Below are positions 1 to 12,539 of a DNA stretch of 64,000 nt, one piece after another (position 1 is the stretch's first letter; the number at the start of each line of letters is the position of its first letter). A program made the position numbers and the translations under genes. A model generated the notes under the pieces. It was not told the DNA's origin, did not search any database, and worked only from the letters and a program-made list of their open reading frames with translations. Source of the DNA: Micropterix aruncella (taxonomy: Eukaryota; Arthropoda; Insecta; Lepidoptera; Micropterigidae); the NCBI GenBank assembly GCA_944548615.1, contig OX155963.1, positions 14,882,565-14,946,564 on the forward strand. The letters run 5' to 3'.

Positions 1-434
1 AGTGTCTGATAGACCCTGTATGTCCTCTGGAATTTTATTATAAAACAGTATACAGTTTCCCATGAAACATTTGCTTAGCTTACTTAGTCTAAATTTTGTC
101 ACTATATATTTATTTTTATTTCTAGTATTGTATTTGTGATTGTCACAGTTTTTTGAATAATGAGATATATTTTTTCGTGCATGCATAATGTTTTCAAATA
201 TGTATTGACTAGGTACAGTAAGAATGTTAATTTCTTTGAATAATTCTCTTAGGGAATCACGTCTGCGCAAGTTGTATATGGCTCTAACCGCCTGTTTTTG
301 TAGAATAAAGATTGAGGGCGTACTTGCAGCTTGTCTCCGCAGTAAGATGCCGTAAGACATAAAACTGTGGAAATAAGAGAAATATACTAGCCTTGCAGTA
401 TCAACATCGGTAATTTGACGGATTTTCATAACAA
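1..434 (-). mobile_element. LINE 3' fragment (Jockey/CR1-like), truncated by window start
   Basis: The plus strand here matches positions 22497-22930 almost base for base, with only scattered substitutions. That stretch is the C-terminal part of the reverse-transcriptase ORF of the minus-strand LINE at 22-26.8 kb, so this is a second copy of that family in the same orientation. Homology stops near 434, where a short TTATTATTATAGG-containing duplication begins. The element's own 3' end lies to the left of the window. The high identity to the other copy suggests relatively recent activity, though identity was judged by eye. Confidence 0.9.
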
Positions 435-480
435 GGTTATTATTATAGGTTTCATAACAAGGTTATTATTATAGGCAAGG
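429..480. repeat. Short direct duplication at the LINE break
   Basis: A unit of about 27 bp containing AACAAGGTTATTATTATAGG occurs twice in tandem, followed by a partial third copy. It lies exactly where homology to the LINE at 22.9 kb ends, so it probably formed during truncation or repair. Confidence 0.7.
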
Positions 481-574
481 TTATTACTTGAATGTACAGC
501 ATATATTTATACAAACGGGTCCAAAAATGAGAATAACGACGACACAATAGCTCTTCCTGCTTGCATAATCTAAA

Positions 575-1065
575 CCTATCTCCTTCAGTCACTGCCTGGT
601 TTCATTCCTACTTACACGGACGCGAACAACGGGTATCGGTCAAAAACTTGCTCTCGAGTTGGGCGAAAATTATCGCCGGTGTGACCAAAGGTAGAATTTT
701 ATCACCTCTCCTTTTCTGCTTGTTTATCTCTGCTATTTCCCTCTCTGAAATGTTGACATGTAAATACTACCTATATGCCGACGACGTTCAACTCTATGCT
801 AGTTTCGCATTTAAATTCGATAACGGTGTAGTCTCGTAACCATGGCCTGCTTCTTAATCCGTCAAAAACCCGAGCAATCGTCATCGGAAGTCGCTCACTC
901 ACTGCCAAGTATAAAAATAATCTTCCTCCTATCAATATCGACAACGTATTTGTCCCTTACAGCAGTACTGTGAAAGACCTGGGCCTGCTCATTGATGAAA
1001 ACATATCTTGGCATCCTCAAGTAAGTGAGGTCAGTTGTAGTCTTTGCAAGTCGCCATTCTTTTAA
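575..1065 (+). pseudogene. Non-LTR reverse transcriptase fragment
   Basis: The plus-strand translation shows ordered RT motifs: a W-x-x-SYLHGREQRV block, then GVTKGRILSPLLFCLFI (the usual GVPQGSxLxPLLF block with K for Q), then the catalytic YLYADDVQLYAS. A stop at 837-839 interrupts it. After that the frame continues with LLLNPSKTRAIVIGS and KDLGLLIDENISWHPQVSEV, the conserved blocks after the YADD box. N-terminal RT, endonuclease and thumb are missing. It is a dead fragment of a Jockey/CR1-group LINE and differs in sequence from the copy at 22 kb. The clade cannot be fixed from this length. Confidence 0.85.
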
Positions 1066-1099
1066 AGGGGCTCAACATCTCTTTATAGCAAGCAATACA

Positions 1100-1625
1100 T
1101 ATAGCAAGTTACAACAAAGTGGATAGCGCGAAAATATTATGCGCTCCCAAATGTATATGTATACCAATTTTCAAAGGGATCGGTTGGTCATTATAGAAGT
1201 TGATGTACTGCAGCGTCACCTTTTGGCGAGTTACAACAAAGGAAATAGCGCGAAAATATTATGCGTGCACAAATGCCTATGTATACCAATTTTCATTGAG
1301 ATCGGTTGAGCGGTATAGAAATGATGTGCTGCAGCGCAACCTGGTGGCGAGTTATAACAAAGGGAATAGCGGGAAAATATTATGCGGCCTTAAATGTCTA
1401 TGTATATCAATTTTCAAAGTGATCAGTTAAGCGGTATAGAAATTGATGTGCTGCAGCGCCATCTGGTGAAAAGTTACAATAAAGTGAATAGCGCGAAAAT
1501 ATTATGCGTGCTCAAATGTCTACGTATACGTCCACGGGGATCGGTCGAGCGGTATAGAAGTTGATGGTTGATGTGCTGCAGCGCTATCTAGTGGTAAGTT
1601 AGAACAATGCGGAAATCATAACAAC
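1100..1625. repeat. Tandem array, ~120-bp unit, about 4.5 copies
   Basis: Successive units begin near 1105, 1229, 1347, 1469 and 1598. Each carries GAGTTACAACAAAG, then GCGAAAATATTATGCG, a segment like TATGTATACCAATTTTCA, GATCGGTTGAGCGGTATAGAA and a CTGCAGCGC block. Units differ by substitutions and small indels, so the array is old. It directly follows the RT fragment and may be the 3' region of a non-autonomous element. Confidence 0.85.
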
Positions 1626-2104
1626 CTTCTCCATTAAAAAATACATACATGTGCTAACTTTCATCGGTCAAACGGTTTCGGAGTCAATTAAGCTCGGACA
1701 GATATACTAACCTCCATTTTATATACGGGTATAAGATAGATTTTAACTTTGGAAACATCAAGTTAATATTTTCCCTTTCAAAATCTAAATTTTCATACCC
1801 TATCCTGTATTACCGTAATGAAACTAATTATGGCGTAAACTTCGCTTTGTCTACTACTACCTATATATGATACCCTGTTACTGATGTCGTAAGGCGGCCA
1901 TAGAAATGCCATTTATCCGAATATATATAGTAATCCTCAAAGGGTCGGTTGAAAGGGTATCTAATATGCGTCTACCGCTCGGAAGTTTCAGGTGTGTGTA
2001 GGGCCTTAATTGTTTAATAACCGGCTATTGTTACCTAAAATGTATAGAGCGAAGGGAACAAGCCTCTAGTTTAGGAAAAATGTTTTACAAATATATTTAA
2101 ACGA
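1626..2104. other. Non-coding; possible repeat 3' flank
   Basis: No gene is visible. The first ~110 bases (a GGTCAAACGGTTTCGGAG-like phrase, then GGACAGATATACTAACC) resemble the ends of dispersed insect repeats. The rest is unremarkable AT-rich sequence. Confidence 0.4.
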
Positions 2105-2790
2105 TACTAATAATAATAATAATAAACTCTTTATTTGCAGTTAATTAGTATACAAAAAGAAGAGCTTATTGCCACATGGCAATGTCAACTAACCTAAACA
2201 CAGTGGTACATGCGCGTATTGTGAAAATAAAGATTATTACATAACATACAGACAAGTGGAAGAATTTAAAACTAATAATGCCCGAGGAGAGGAAATTGGG
2301 AGAGGAAGAGGAGAGAAAGGGAAGAATTGGTTGCTTCTTAGAAAGGTAGTAATCCTTGAGTCTTAAACGATGGTAAAGAAGGCGAGTTTCGTATATTTGC
2401 CGGGAGATCGTTCCAGAGTCTTGCACCATGGACACAGAAAGAATAGGAATAGAAATCACTATTATGACTCGGAATTTTTAATAAACTATCAGAGGCTGAC
2501 TAAAGTAAGAGACCGTGGGAACTTAGTGGTTCAAAAAGCTCGTGGAGATAGGATGGTGTTAATTGGGAGAGTTCACGATATAGGAGAGCAAGTATATGAA
2601 CATTTCTTCTTTGGCGTACTGGCAACCACTTTAACTGCGGCCTATAGTCGGACACGTGATCATACTTACGCAGACCGAAGATGAATCGTATGCATACATT
2701 TTGCAAACGTTCAAGTTTGTTGAGCAGTTCCTCTGATAAATCGAGATAAGCCACATCTGCATAGTCAAGGAAAGGTAAGAGAAAAGACTG
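2105..2790 (-). pseudogene. LINE C-terminal RT region with 3' (ATT)n tail
   Basis: On the minus strand, 2754-2500 encodes a typical LINE thumb/C-terminal region (ELLNKLERLQNVCIRFIFG, then LRKYDHVSDYRPQLKWLPV). This is the conserved 'LQ...RFI.....' block near the end of Jockey/CR1-type ORF2. Further downstream on the minus strand are traces of the ARLWNDLP block, broken by frameshifts. The element ends in a (TTA)n run at about 2105-2125, a simple-sequence LINE tail. The same family is present on the plus strand at 58635-59785. Confidence 0.85.
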
Positions 2791-3028
2791 TGGAAGAGAG
2801 AGATACTCGTTATTGTAACGGTTATTAAAAGTAGTTACTTATGTATTGAAAATGATGCGGATTTCTTCAAGTGCAGGTTGATTAATTGACTGAAATTACT
2901 TACTTAAATCTAATCGTAGCTTCGAACGAATCAAAACACCACTAACAAATGAATATAATAAAAAAAATAAAAACCACGACTGCCGTTACAGAAAGTGAAC
3001 TATTGCATTTATAATTACTTTGATTACG

Positions 3029-3575
3029 TCTTTTTAAAGAAATATTTGTGGTTCATGTATTTATTTATGTAGATACATTTATTTCCGGAATGTACTCCTT
3101 CTGACCTTTTATTTGGCAATAAACACGTTATATTTTTGTTAATTTTCTGACTTTTCTTACGGTTTTTTTTAATGAAATATTTGTGGTTTATATATTTATT
3201 CATACAGATACATGTATATTTTCGGAATGTACTCGATCAGACCAATCATTCGACACTAAACACGACATGCTTTTGTTAATTTATATTTGGACAATTAGTC
3301 ACTATTTACTTGATATTTGGACAGTTAAGGTAACAATCAGGATGACAGACATTTTAACAATACCATACACTTCTAAATCGGATAAGGCGTTTATAACTTA
3401 TCGTAGAATAAATAACAGGAAAACATACATTGATGAACCCTGAACACAATATATTCTTTTTGGTTGGGCAGCCGTGTAAAAACCAAAACGAATTCAGGGA
3501 GGAGATATTATAACTAACACACAAAGACAATCTCATAAAGGAAATGGTTTCGAACGTCATCTCTACCTAAAGAAA
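3029..3575. repeat. Dispersed repeat (family C), with internal ~130-bp duplication
   Basis: Two adjacent diverged units at about 3029-3149 and 3161-3290 share AAATATTTGTGGTT, a GATACAT run, GGAATGTACTC and a TTTTGTTAATTT block. The region after the second unit (GACAGTTAAGG ... CACTTCTAAATCGG ... GTTGGGCAGCCGTGTAAA) matches 17281-17575 in the same order. The family is therefore interspersed. No coding capacity is seen. Confidence 0.7.
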
Positions 3576-3639
3576 AAACCAAGAGCTTCCAAAGAAGGAA
3601 GAATAACGAGAATACAATAAAATACTTATCACAGGTATA

Positions 3640-4200
3640 TTAATGCGGTCAAGGTCATGGGTAACAGAATAGAGTTCTATAATTTGAAATAGCGTCTTAT
3701 TTTGAATTCCGTGCCGCCTGCCGGGCGTTTCGACTTTAAAAAAAAGTGAAATACTAGCGACTCCGCTCTTGAAACTTCCCAGCGGCAGTCTCCCTGTCTT
3801 CGGGAGCGCGGTCCTTTAATTATCAAAGTTGCAGCGGTTCCTTCCGGGCCCAGTTTTCATGCCGCGATTTTCTCGTCCCGTCCCAGGGACAATGCCGCCG
3901 GGAGCGCCTCTGAAATGCCGGGGACATCTTTACGGGAGAGATCTTCATTTGAATAGGAAATGCACTGTTAAGTACGGCGACCACGTTCCCAGCGTGCATT
4001 ACAATGTCGCTCGGTGGTCGTGATTGCGACCATTACCGGTGCGGCAACCGGATCTGCGCATTGACTGGAAGTAAAAAAGGAGATGCGCCTTTTCATGCTG
4101 TCGTGTCAAATGCGCAAACACAAAAGAGATGCCGGCACAATGACAATCCCATCCATATTCGGAGAAAATCTGGAAATAATAAGACGGCATTATCGAGAGT
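3640..4200. other. GC-rich island, no gene recognised
   Basis: This stretch is much richer in G+C and CpG than the surrounding AT-rich DNA. Several overlapping short open frames exist on both strands, which suggests composition rather than coding. I see no repeat partner in the window. It could be a regulatory island, an untranslated exon or old GC-rich repeat DNA; the sequence alone does not decide. Confidence 0.4.
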
Positions 4201-4897
4201 GTAATATATGCACTCTCCAAAGTGCCTATAATGAAATTACTTTATTAATTAGGTCTATTAGAAATTAAGTTTGGTTATAGATTTCAATTGTAAGATGTGT
4301 TGCTAATATATGAAGGGTTGAGAGAAAGAACGATAAATGTCAAAATTTATTTTTTTTCGGTAATTTCATTTCAAAAATTTAATAACTTAATATATTACAT
4401 TTTGACCAGAGTTTGTTTGACTGAGAATAATAAATATTTCGTCTGTAAAGCTATAACAATTATTTTTTTTTAAAATACTACATTAAAAAATATCTGAAGT
4501 ACATTAAAATGTATCTCATCTTGAAAAATGAAAATGATATTTATCATCCGTCCCCGTAGCACTTGATTTGACTTGATTCTACATATTTATGAGTAAATAT
4601 GTGGTATTTTTATCTATGTAGATAAACTAAAATGAGAGTAGGTATTAATTATATTTCTTAATTTTATGTCATATTTCTTACGATCGTTTAATAGGAGTAT
4701 TTTGTTGCCTAAGTTAACATTTAAAAAACATGTTTTAATTAGCCTTTTAATCAACTTTTCAAATTATAAAATATTTGGAGTAAATGGGTATTTTCATGGA
4801 TGCATCTGTCTCTTTTGCAGGATTTTCGGCGACATCGACCTTAAAGTACTATAACTACGAAACTACTACACCAATCATAATAAGAACAACTGCACAA
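4201..4897. other. AT-rich non-coding
   Basis: AT-rich sequence with poly-T and poly-A runs. No gene, repeat partner or structured element is recognised. Confidence 0.5.
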
Positions 4898-5095
4898 TGA
4901 TTGCATTGAAATTTCGAATATAGAATATTGAAATATCATTTTGTAAAACAATTAGATAATTATGAATAAATATGAGAACGTCAAAGAAGTGAAAAAAACG
5001 CGGAACCAGATCTGGTCGTATCATACTCAACGGATAATTGTTTCAGAACCAGATTTGGTCGTATCATACTCAAGGGGCTAGAACGGGTATCCTCC
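4898..5095. repeat. Dispersed repeat fragment, shared with 28.4 kb
   Basis: The segment from GATTGCATTGAAATTTCG through GAATAAATATGAGAA and GTGAAAAAAA matches 28394-28545 closely. Downstream, a ~20-bp phrase (CCAGATTTGGTCGTATCATA) appears twice, at about 5008 and 5049. This is a fragment of an interspersed repeat without visible coding. Confidence 0.75.
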
Positions 5096-8000
5096 CAGAT
5101 GAGCGACATTTACCATTACAGCACTGGAATTATTATTTCGTCATTAGTTTCTAAAACAGCAGAATAATTATATTTGTAATTAAATAAATAATAAATAAAT
5201 AAATAAAGAAAAGGTGGCTAATTTGAATTATAAAAATAATTGTGCGTAGATAGGAACGTACCCTACTGGAATAAACGCACCCGGAAGTATGCTATCTAAA
5301 GCACCCATAAAGCCGCCCTTAGCGAATATGTCTGATACATTGCTTACACTGCGTAACACGCAAATAAGAACAGTGACAGGAATAATAACACGATATATTG
5401 CCCTCATAACCATCGCAAACATGACCGACTCTTAACCGGAAATAAGGAGAGAAAGATTATATTGCTTTAAATAATAATAGTGCGAGTGTCATGCTTTAGC
5501 CAACTTAAGGCTAACACTATTATTTGACCGTTATCTGGATACGAAGGAACTGCTTACAGCACTAAACTACAAATTCAAGTCACTTCTCCGCGTGTATAAG
5601 GAAAGTGGATTATCAAGGATGAATCTAGGACCCTCGAGAGAAAAAGAAGAAAAAGAAGTCCAACTGTCAACCCGCAAAAAAAAATAGTTTCGAAAGCACC
5701 TATCCCTAAAATTTACTTGTCAATGAACTTCCACCGAAGAGGGGGAACAGAAAGGTGGTTTCGCCTAACTAGCTCCTTTCCTCAGCGCTTGTAAAGAGGG
5801 GAACATTTACGTCTTACATCTAAGGGCATGTTAATGCTTATACATGCATTCACACAAGCAAGTCGGACAACGCAGCTTATCAGATTTAAGTCGGTCTACA
5901 CGATTTATAGTACGTTTCCTCTGATGACTTATTTAGGATATTGTCCCCTCCGAAGAAAGTGAAGCTTAATTTACAATTTCAGCAAAAACGTGACAGGTAG
6001 TCAAGCATAAGAAAATCGAAATGCGTTTAAATTCAAAACATATTTTTTTTATATGCGTAACAAGTTTTACACAGTAGCACAGTTTTACAGAAGTAGCAAA
6101 ACGCTACTTGATATACCGCCTGTATGAACTCATCACGGTCCGAATCTTTGCGATCGTACCTCACGACGCAGCAGATTAGGACTCCTACCACATGCAATCC
6201 GGAGCTATGGACCCGGTTAATGGACATCATCGCTGAAGTCGTGAGCCCCGCAAAGAATAGCGGAAGAGGTCATCTAAACAGAAGAGTCTCGACTAAAAAT
6301 TAAAATACATTCATTCGCTTCGCTGTCATGATGACGTGTCCATGTGTCGATAGTTGCTGCATTATTCCTTGCGTGTCTGAATCCGCCGATATTGCAGATA
6401 TTCTTCTTGGTGCTTATGTATCGTATCGTTTATTTATTTATTTGAAGCAATTTACACATAATACTACTAATAACAATCAACATATCAAATAATATATTAT
6501 ATTTAATTACCTAATCCACAGCAAGAAATGAAATTCAGTTTTTTAATGATGTTTTCTGGACGATGTCACCTAACTATGTAAATCTTGTGCTTGGGCGGAT
6601 ATTTTATAAATATAGTTATAAAAATTATATAATAATATAAAAGAGTTATCAAAACGAAATCACAAATAAATGAGTTAAATTATAAAAGTAAAAGCAGGTA
6701 AAATAATCAAAAGCATTCAATAATCATTACCATAATCAAATAATAATATATAAATCATAATGATAATCATAATCAAAAAATCAGGTTTACAATAAAATAA
6801 ATTAAAATGACAAATCAATAAGTTTTAATCAATTATAAAGTTAATAGCAGTTACAACAAACATAATCGTCACAGTTATAAAATAGTTATAATCAAATAAC
6901 CAGTTAAATATATCTAAATAGTTTTAAGTTTCTAAGTTTTAGTTTCTAATGTCTATGGCAGTTTTCTATATGTGGCAGTTGTCTGTCTATGGCATTACTA
7001 GCCACTTCATTAACTCTTTTTTGAAAACCTGTTGACTTAGTGCCTTTCTTATACAAACATGGGGATATAATAAATGTTTGGTACAATGAACGATACATTT
7101 CTGTGTCCAAAAGTTGTTCTCGTGAGATGAGATTCATAATATAATCTAAAGCTTTTCTCCTGGTTGATAATGTTTGTTTTTGAATTTGATTATATGGTTT
7201 TCGTAGGTAAATGAATTATAATATACATATTTTATATAAATCTGACGCTTAAAATATTGAATTCCCTAAAAAAAATCAATCGGTAATCTGAAATATTTTC
7301 TAATAACTGTTTTTATTCATTCAATAAAGAATTTCGTTTATATTATTACTGTTGTGCGCTTTATCTGTTCTACTTTTGGATATTGTGTTTTGTCGCACTG
7401 GTAAGACTGACTTTAGATAGTCCCACCACCCCTAATTGCTCTTTATGTCTCAATAACTATATTCCCAAACAGCAAGCAGCCTAAGTCGGTGGCGCTTCGC
7501 AGCGACGACAATTACGCAGCCCGGTCAAACTTATAACGAATCCCGTCCGGGCTGAGCCGCGAATTCCACGAAGCAAGCCACAAGCTACCGCGACAAGCTA
7601 ACGAGCTAAGTAGATATTATCTGCATGTAAGTCGGCTGCCTCTGCTGCATGGGACTTCCTAGACACAATTTGCCTAAGTTATCTTACTCAGTACACTCGC
7701 CGGCTTAGTTCGTAGCAGACGTGCAAGCTTGCGAGCATGCGAGCACCTGTTTAATATTGATATTTCGTCCGAGAAATGGTTCTAGCATATCATTATACAT
7801 ACATTGCATTTAGAGCGTGATAGATATTCGAAACCCTATCCCTTTGTTACATTAATTAATGAAATTTTTAAACAAAGATGTTTTAAAAAAAAAAAAAATT
7901 TATTTGTAAAGTTAGTAAAGGTTGTAACTTTGCTGGACGTTTCGGAATCAGTGGCTCCTACAGCGGCAAGTAGAATCCCACAGTCGAAGCTGTCACCTAC

Positions 8001-8200
8001 GGCTCCCCGCATTTTTCTGTGGTGGTAAGACAGGGGTTAGGAAGGGCGTAGGAAGTGGGGTAGGAGGGGCGGGAAAATACATTTTGAAAAGTAAATAATA
8101 ATAATATGTAGAATGTATGAGAATGAAAGAAATGTATTAGTATGAGAAATATGTATAGGAAATGGATTAATGAAAGAATGCATCTTGTAATTTCTCTCTC
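5096..8200. other. Long non-coding AT-rich stretch
   Basis: No gene is supported. From 6420 to 6930 the sequence is a very AT-rich run of imperfect AATAATC/TATAAT phrases. Around 7440-7760 and 7930-8080 the G+C content rises, with phrases such as GCAAGCCACAAGCTACC, but no similarity is recognised. Short open frames here are not convincing. Confidence 0.5.
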
Positions 8201-8204
8201 ACTG

Positions 8205-8238
8205 TGTGTGAGGGTGCGTGCGTGCGTGCGTGCGTGTT

Positions 8239-8269
<31 letters not shown>

Positions 8270-8352
8270 GCGAGGGTGCGTGTGTGTGTGCGTGTGTGTG
8301 TGTGTGGGTGTGTGTGTGTGTGTGTGTGTGAGAGAAAGAGAGAGAGAGATAG
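8205..8352. repeat. Microsatellite (TG)n followed by (AG)n
   Basis: Alternating GT/GC/TG dinucleotides with short GTGCG interruptions, ending in an AGAGAG run. Both strands give open frames of repeating C/V or T/H residues, which are composition artefacts. Confidence 0.95.
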
Positions 8353-9372
8353 GAGAGAGGTAAGAGAGAGGGGTTGTAGAAATTAATATAAACTGTTGTG
8401 TACACCGTCGCGAGTGTCAAATAGTTAATTTATGTTGTCTAATAATGTTGAATATTAAGGCCTTTGCCAAATATGTCCCAATTGCTATGTTTTCAGCCTT
8501 GTTTCAGGCGTGTTTTTTGGAAAGGCCATCGCCACCTTAACTGTGAAGCAAAGCCTTTACTGATGACTCACCACCTTTACTGATGACCGATTTCCAAGCT
8601 CACTCATAAATGTTCAAATATATGGCACATACTTGAGAGCAGTCCTTTTTAAACACTGCACACTTTAAGAATATGGTATTCGCTTTGGAATACATTGAAA
8701 GGTCAATGAGTAAAAAAGTATGAGCATTGGGCCCACGTTTCCAATAAAAATAACTTATTTACTATTGGATAGGTCTATTTATCTAGAAAAATTATGACTA
8801 CTAAAAAATACCTCAATTTTGAGCTGTTTCGGATTTAAAAGCCCGAAATCTTCCTAGATATGGCTAATTGCACGAAAAACCTTAACTCCAATTATTTATT
8901 AAAAATATGTTTTTGGCAGTGAAGATCAATAAAAGATATTATGATCTACGATCACTAAACACCCCATGTTAGCATATTACATACGTCAGTAAGCAGAGGG
9001 GCAATGAAATCATAGGCACATTGAATAAACATATTCCAAGCAATTCCCCTACATATACTTCTGACAAGCTCGAGCATTCTGAGGAATATACAGATTATAC
9101 TCACAAATCGTATGCACTTGATTGTTTTGCGTATTGTGCAACGGTTTTCGTTTAAAAAATTATTAAAAATGCAATGCCTGGATAACAGGTAATAAACCAT
9201 ATTTAATAGGAAATAACTGAGATACGACTCATAATTGAGATCAGTCAATTTAGTAATAAATGTTTTACATATAAAGATCTTTCCGTTACTATATGATCTA
9301 CAGCTATTAGAAAAGTGGGCTCAAAATGCTCATTTTCATTTATATAGACTAGCTCACTTTAACTACTTTTAC
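8353..9372. other. Non-coding, nothing recognised
   Basis: AT-rich sequence without RT, transposase or repeat-terminus signatures that I can identify. Open frames of up to 97 codons on the minus strand (8955-9248) have no recognisable motif and AT-driven composition. Confidence 0.45.
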
Positions 9373-10107
9373 TCTATACTAATATTCAAAAGAGGTAATG
9401 TTTGTGATGTTGTAGGAAGTAATCTCTGGATCTACTTTTACCAATAGAAAGCCACGTAATTGGTGAGTGTCATAGGCTAAATATTAATAAATATTAATAC
9501 GAAAAGTGAAAAGACTTTTTCGTGGTAGTCGAATTTGCAAAGTAAGTCGGAGAATAAGCGGTCGAACGAAAACTTTACTAACTAACGCTGCCTTAACGAT
9601 GAGATATATGATTAAATTCTAGAGAAAAGTTGTAGAGAGTTGTAGAAAGTTGAAAAGATAACGCCTACAAAAAAGTCAGCGACAGCATATGTTTAACTTT
9701 TATATTTAAGTCACAAAAAGTAGATATTAAAAAAATAATTTAAATCGTTAGGCCATGTTTATTGGTCATATTATCAACAATTATGAATTCTTATCAAAAT
9801 AAGTAAATTTATCGTCTCAAGTGTTTAAAACAAAAGACTTTTCCTTTTTACTGTATATAAATTTCCCTTTTACTGCATAAATAGTTAAAGAGATAATACG
9901 CTCACAAATAAGACACTCACAAGAAGACACACACAAATAACGGTATTATAGTCAAATTGGCATGCAAATACATACATACATATTATTATGCAATAAAAAT
10001 ATAACCAGGAAATTAGTCATAGCACTCAGTACTAATCGAACCACACTCATAATTTCATCACAGGTAAAAAGTTTTACCGCCCAGCGAAGTGGGCACGGGT
10101 CAGTTAG
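9373..10107 (+). mobile_element. Helitron-like non-autonomous element, copy 1
   Basis: It begins TCTATACTAATATT and ends with the hairpin GCCCA-GCGAAG-TGGGC followed 9 bases later by TTAG (the expected CTAG with one change). The interior matches 46690-47395 along most of its length, including TCGTGGTAGTCGAATTTGC, TAAGCGGTCGAACGAAAAC and GTAAAAAGTTTTACCGCCC. The TC start, the 3' hairpin just before CTRR and the lack of terminal inverted repeats fit the Helitron superfamily. It has no Rep/helicase coding, so it would depend on an autonomous partner. Confidence 0.75.
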
Positions 10108-11544
10108 TTTAAGATAAACTGGGACTACAAAATAACTGTATTTTCAACTGTAACTACAAATAACTGTAATAAAAGTATTTTCAGTAAAACTGTTACTATT
10201 TTGCTTAGCATTTTTAATCAACTGCTGATTATTTTTTTATTGTTCTTTTTCATTCGTAATTAAAGTATTTTTAACTGTTTATTTCGTTAACGCGTTGTAA
10301 TGTAATGTTTTGTATGACGGTACCTTCAATGGTACACCTCGTAACTAAAAATATTGGGTATCACGTCTTGCTTATGAGTAATATCAGCCGCTAAACCGAT
10401 AATTGATATCATGGGTCTAAAATGACAGATAACGATCCCATAGCGAGAATAATCACGTTTTTTTCGCGACGGACATCATTGAAATTCTGCCACCATCTGA
10501 GAGGCTGAGAGTGAACTCGTATAACAAACCGCCGAATTATACAAAGCGTGTTGAAAAGTTTTGACGACGTAGGGCGGGGGCCTCTTCGCCTTTATGGCCG
10601 AACCTCACTCCGGGAGAATCCGAGATCAGCGGCGGGGAGACTTAAAAACGTCAACGGACGCCATCAGCACGATTGAGGCTAATTTAGAGGCGGGAATCGA
10701 CGCGAAGCCGGGCGGACAGAAGAGGCCGTTAGTCTCGCAAACGGACTCATTTTATTAATACCCTTTTTCAAGTCTTATGAGCATCGTAAATTTTTAAAGT
10801 GAGAATACTGAAGATCTGGGCAAGTTGGTACACATATTTTACTTTATTGGAAAATAAAGCTAAACGTGAATGTGTCAAGATGAATATGTGAATGTGTCAA
10901 GTTAAATATTTTAATAATAACAATTACTTTGCTCGCGTGTATTGACTTAGTTGGAGATTTGTGTTTGAATATAAAAAAAATGCTGCCAATGTTATTTCTT
11001 ATCTAAATTACTACTTTGCGCAATTCAGGTAAATAATTATTTTGAACGTCTAAAAAAGATATATTTTTAAAGATGTCGCATTATAACCATTATTTTAATC
11101 ACTAACGATAATTTTAGTCACTTGTCGCTATTTCGGAAGATTAAAATTTCAAATTTCCATCAAAAACGGAGTTACTCTCAAATGCCGGACTGATATTTTA
11201 TGTTAGTGGGACATCCGGAAATATTTTCGGCGCTTATTCTTGGAACACCGCCAATAGATGTGTTAATTAGAAATCGTAATCTAATTGAAGTAATCGAAAT
11301 AGTTAAAATAATCAAAATAATAAATAAAACATTTCCGGATAAAATACACAGGTTGAGTTTTAATTAACCGGCATCCATGATGGGGGTGAATCAGTACGAG
11401 CAGATAAACAATTATTAATTTGTTATTGTTAAACAATTTTTTGTTATTTTTTTTGTTTGATTATTTTTTAAATATTTTTTTCATATCGTCGTGGACCGGG
11501 AAAATCTAAAAATGAGAATTGTTTCTTTCAATTCCTTATTGGGA
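10108..11544. other. Non-coding; GC island at 10440-10750
   Basis: A GC- and CpG-rich block at about 10440-10750 is embedded in AT-rich DNA. It has no convincing reading frame and no repeat partner in this window. The remainder is AT-rich with poly-T runs. No gene is seen. Confidence 0.4.
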
Positions 11545-11689
11545 AACACAGATTCCTTCCATCTGGAAATGGTCTTCATCGTCTCAGCGGGGGGCTCAAA
11601 ATTAACATTTTTGTCTTCATCTCGAAAAAAACTCGGCGCGTTCATAATACTATTCTCTTTTGGTCAGTTGGTGCGCCGGGATAGTAGAA

Positions 11690-12300
11690 GCATAATAATG
11701 TAATCAGCTATAAAAATATTAATTTTTATATCTATAGTTGGCTGAATTCTTTGCTAAAATGTATTATTATTAGGTGTTTTGTCGTTAAGTGCTGAATTTG
11801 GAGCGCGACGTAGCTTAGCTTTACGCGACTCGTCCGCGTAGCAGAAACGTGTAAACACAAAGGCAACACAAACAATTTGTCGTCCAAACGCCCCGAGGGA
11901 CGTGCGAATGTTCTCGCGCGCGCGCGCGGAACTTTGCGACGTATTAGCATATACATAGAGAGGACGCGACAGCCAGAACGGATTGTTTCTTTCCACGTCG
12001 CGATGTTCCCGAAGGAGGTCGCCGCGCGGCGGCTTACGCCTCATCATTCTGACAGACCTGAGAGAGACTGCCTTCGCGCCGCGCCCGACGGATATTCCAA
12101 TATAGATGATTGGATTCTTATGGGGGATTTTATTAGGAAGATTTCTTCAATATTGTAATCCAGAAATCCGACGGAGAATTGAGCGTGTGTCGATTGCTAG
12201 CAGAAGGCATTGATCGGTTTTTCGGGGGAAAGTAAATGATTGAACATGAGAAAAAAGCTTTTGCCACCCCAAGACTTTTCCGGCAAGTCGACAAGGACTG
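11690..12300. repeat. Family A GC-rich core, first copy
   Basis: About 600 bp, roughly 90% identical by eye to 14830-15410. It is CpG-rich with an alternating GC run (CGCGCGCGCG) near 11920. Open frames exist on both strands, but they differ between the two copies, so coding is unlikely. Confidence 0.8.
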
Positions 12301-12539
12301 ATTTCATTTGAATATGAATGTCATAAAGAAAACCGATGCAATTGGGTTCCGTTGCAATTGCCTCGGGCGGCGTGGTTCATTTCTTGGCTAAGAGCCAACA
12401 AACAGCGTGTGACCGACACGATTTCTCGGTACTTAGGATACCTAGAAATCGATGTAGTCGCTTGTTTGTAGAAACTAAAATTATAAAGAAAACATTAAAT
12501 CACTTGAACGATGACATTTAATTAGTAAAAGGCAGATAA

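Noticed and set aside
5228..5422. Minus-strand 64-codon frame with a hydrophobic N-terminal stretch
   Set aside because: Starts with M and contains a possible membrane segment, but no similarity is recognised, it is short, and chance frames of this size are common here.
8142..8420. Open frames rich in V/C or T/H
   Set aside because: They are translations of the (TG)n/(AG)n microsatellite.
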